A stretch of DNA of 64,000 nucleotides from Pseudomonas serbica (GTDB lineage Bacteria > Pseudomonadota > Gammaproteobacteria > Pseudomonadales > Pseudomonadaceae), in assembly GCF_028823535.1 (NCBI RefSeq), contig NZ_JAQIYM010000090.1, forward strand, positions 744,001-808,000. Direction: 5' to 3'. Below, one piece after another: positions 62,478 through 64,000 of the stretch; position 1 is the stretch's first letter, and each line of letters starts with the position of its first letter. The notes beneath the pieces were generated by a model that did no database searches, had not been told where the DNA came from, and saw only the letters and a list, made by a program, of their open reading frames with translations. Made by a program: the position numbers and the translations under genes.

Positions 62478-63248
62478 ATGCCAAACGTTACCCGGCCCGA
62501 TGGGCAGCCTGTAAATGTAACCTTCACAGCAGGGCTACCAGGCCCATTTGATGGCCCCTGCATTTTCTTGCTCGATGATGGTTCGATCCACGCCGGCGAT
62601 GTGTTGCGGAGTTCGAAAACGTTCCCAGCGGGTGCGCTGAGCACCACGAACCCAGCTGGTGGTCTGCACGAAAAGTTCGAAATCCCTCTGTGTCGAGTGA
62701 TTGGCTGGGCTGACGCCGGTCGTCGTGACAGGAAGGCTGGAGTGGCCGCCAGTGTCACCACCGCCATCCAGGCTAGCGATATCAAACTGGCGGTGATGAA
62801 CGTCCTTCACGACTGCGGTGTGACGGTTCACGACGCCGAACCCAAAGGTTTCCTCGCCATCTGTGCCGATCACGGATTGCTGACAACGGATGTGAAAGGC
62901 GGTTTCTACACCGAAGCCCAGTTGATGCAGGCCTATACCGAATTGCGGCTTGAAATTTTTACCTACAACCAACTTCTGGGACGCTACCGCAAATTGCTGG
63001 AGGCTAATCCAGGCAAGGCCTTGTTTATTGGCCGCTGTGAGTACGCATCCCTCGACAAAGATGCCTATCTGTATCGTGTGCACCGATACGATGGTGAAAG
63101 CTTCAGTACGGCGCGTATCTACGACTTTGACCGGGACGCCTACAACACTTGCACCGGTGGCTGGGATTCGGAATCCTTCGTCGAGACCTGGCAGCACATC
63201 CAAGCGCCGGTGTTCGTTGACCTGGTTGATCGAACGCAGGGCTGGTGA
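62478..63248 (+). CDS. Unknown 256-residue protein, paralogue with extra N-terminal domain
   Basis: Residues about 100-256 repeat the previous protein (YTEAQLMQAYTELRLEIFTY, EANPGKALFIGRCEYASLDK, YNTCTGGWDSESFVETWQHI). Residues 1-95 are a separate beta-rich domain (VNVTFTAGLPGPFDGPCIFL, IHAGDVLRSSK) found only here. Ribosome site AAAGGAAAAG. The tandem pair shows duplication and domain gain. Function unknown. Confidence 0.65.
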   Translation: MPNVTRPDGQPVNVTFTAGLPGPFDGPCIFLLDDGSIHAGDVLRSSKTFPAGALSTTNPAGGLHEKFEIPLCRVIGWADAGRRDRKAGVAASVTTAIQASDIKLAVMNVLHDCGVTVHDAEPKGFLAICADHGLLTTDVKGGFYTEAQLMQAYTELRLEIFTYNQLLGRYRKLLEANPGKALFIGRCEYASLDKDAYLYRVHRYDGESFSTARIYDFDRDAYNTCTGGWDSESFVETWQHIQAPVFVDLVDRTQGW

Positions 63249-63339
63249 GGGATCGAGAGAGTCGACACTCCTCCGCAGGAGGCTGGCTCTTTCCCTTAGC
63301 GCCACAGATCTCCAGCACAACTTTTCAAGGAAATTGCCA

Positions 63340-63948
63340 ATGACCATGTTTCCGGACAATCACTACGCACACTGCGCCCATTGCGGTGAACACGAAGGGA
63401 TGGGGCTTGCCTCGGAGCATGGGCGTGGCTTCGTACTGTGTTTTTGCGGGGCTCGCGGGCCAGCAGTAAACCGCAGTGATTTCGTGGACAGTGCCAGTAA
63501 GTTTGATCTGGATGGCTTCGATGCCGCTACTCGCCGCGCATGGAACACCCGCGCTGGCTCGGACGGGCGTGCTGAGCTTGAGGAAAAGCTCGTCAATGTG
63601 GGCAACCGGATGGCTGTTCACATCGAAGCCGGCAATGAACCTCCAGAAGGGATGTTTAAAGAGCGCCAGATGTGGCTAAGTTATCTCGTCGGTGAGGCGC
63701 TCAAAACAGACCAGGTGCCACTTACGCCAGGCTGGCACGCAGAGTCTGCGATGCAGGCGCTTCCACGTGGTTGGTATTGGGCACCGTTCCCCGGCGATTG
63801 GGTTTGGTATTGCCCGGAACGGAACATGGCTTCCGGTCTCTTTCATGGCGATACCAAGTGGCACGAGCTTATGTCCAAACGGTATTGGGGGCCATGGGTT
63901 AAGCCACCGACTGAAACTGCAATCCCTGAAGATCGTAAGGAACAATAA
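63340..63948 (+). CDS. Lar-like zinc-ribbon protein with extra C-terminal domain
   Basis: A 202-residue protein with ATG at 63340 after AAGGAAAT. Residues 10-70 fit the Lar/restriction-alleviation zinc ribbon: AHCAHCGEHEG, then LCFCGARGPAVN and AATRRAWNTRAG, which is the C..CG, C.CGA.GP, AWN.R layout. Such proteins in phages modulate host restriction, though many are uncharacterised. The C-terminal ~90 residues form another domain with RGWYWAPFPGDWVWYCPERN. It may help the plasmid enter restricting hosts. Confidence 0.6.
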   Translation: MTMFPDNHYAHCAHCGEHEGMGLASEHGRGFVLCFCGARGPAVNRSDFVDSASKFDLDGFDAATRRAWNTRAGSDGRAELEEKLVNVGNRMAVHIEAGNEPPEGMFKERQMWLSYLVGEALKTDQVPLTPGWHAESAMQALPRGWYWAPFPGDWVWYCPERNMASGLFHGDTKWHELMSKRYWGPWVKPPTETAIPEDRKEQ

Positions 63949-64000
63949 TGAGCGTTACCGTGCAGTTCAGCATTTCGGCTGTGAAAGCCTGGGTCATGGC
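63948..64000 (+). CDS. Start of an unknown gene, cut by window edge
   Basis: TAATG overlap with the previous stop and AAGGAAC upstream. Only MSVTVQFSISAVKAWVM is visible. Confidence 0.5.
   Translation, partial: MSVTVQFSISAVKAWVM

Overview
This looks like a stretch of a large plasmid or megaplasmid from a Pseudomonas-like gammaproteobacterium. That is an inference from moderately high GC, codon use, Shine-Dalgarno spacing and the mix of genes. There is no rRNA, no tRNA that I can see, no phage structural block, and almost no core metabolism. About 125 mostly short, tightly packed genes run largely on the + strand, many joined by ATGA, GTGA or TAATG overlaps. Most are hypothetical proteins of 50-300 residues, and a striking number are small cysteine-rich (zinc-ribbon-like) proteins of the kind common in big plasmids and phages.

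Layout. 1-1200: leftward genes including a tandem KorA/TrfB-like regulator coupled to a ribbon-helix-helix-like protein. 1300-8440: a rightward block with an XRE regulator, a 606-residue protein of unknown function, a nucleoside 2-deoxyribosyltransferase-like protein and Cys-rich proteins, closed by a terminator at 8457. 8500-15560: small proteins and a pair of paralogues that resemble the middle domain of I-type conjugation coupling proteins (TrbC/DotL) without the ATPase motifs. 15599-18069: three tandem paralogues, exported or lipoproteins, that resemble only the C-terminal part of secretins. 18081-26690: mixed orientation, with an orphan excisionase-type antitoxin and a leftward operon led by a fused CoaD-CoaE (CoA synthase) protein. 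26700-27260: a non-coding, repeat-rich region. 27262-36767: rightward operons with a MazEF-like toxin-antitoxin pair, a DUF5710 protein and a DsbC-like protein that has lost its second active-site cysteine. 37053-52869: further rightward operons, including a tandem Pth2-like protein, a sigma-4/alpha-CTD-like DNA-binding protein and a candidate small RNA. 52893-58800: mixed, with an HExxH protein and a transglutaminase-like protein. 58758-60530: an intact IS200/IS605 element (tnpA and tnpB head to head) that has split a small gene. 60638-64000: small proteins, a tandem duplicated family and a Lar-like protein.

Two dispersed regulatory elements tie the window together. The first is a promoter with -35 TTGC.., a 17-bp spacer holding CCCTAG at a fixed position, and -10 TACAWT. 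It occurs seven times with exact geometry (plus weaker relatives), each time ahead of a rightward operon. The second is a 14-bp element close to GGTAAATTGYCASC that occurs eight times, mostly just upstream of genes. I infer a plasmid-wide regulon, perhaps run by the KorA-like protein or another plasmid regulator. The most unusual proteins are the CoaD-CoaE fusion and the double Pth2 protein: both are translation- or cofactor-related enzymes in forms not normal for bacteria.
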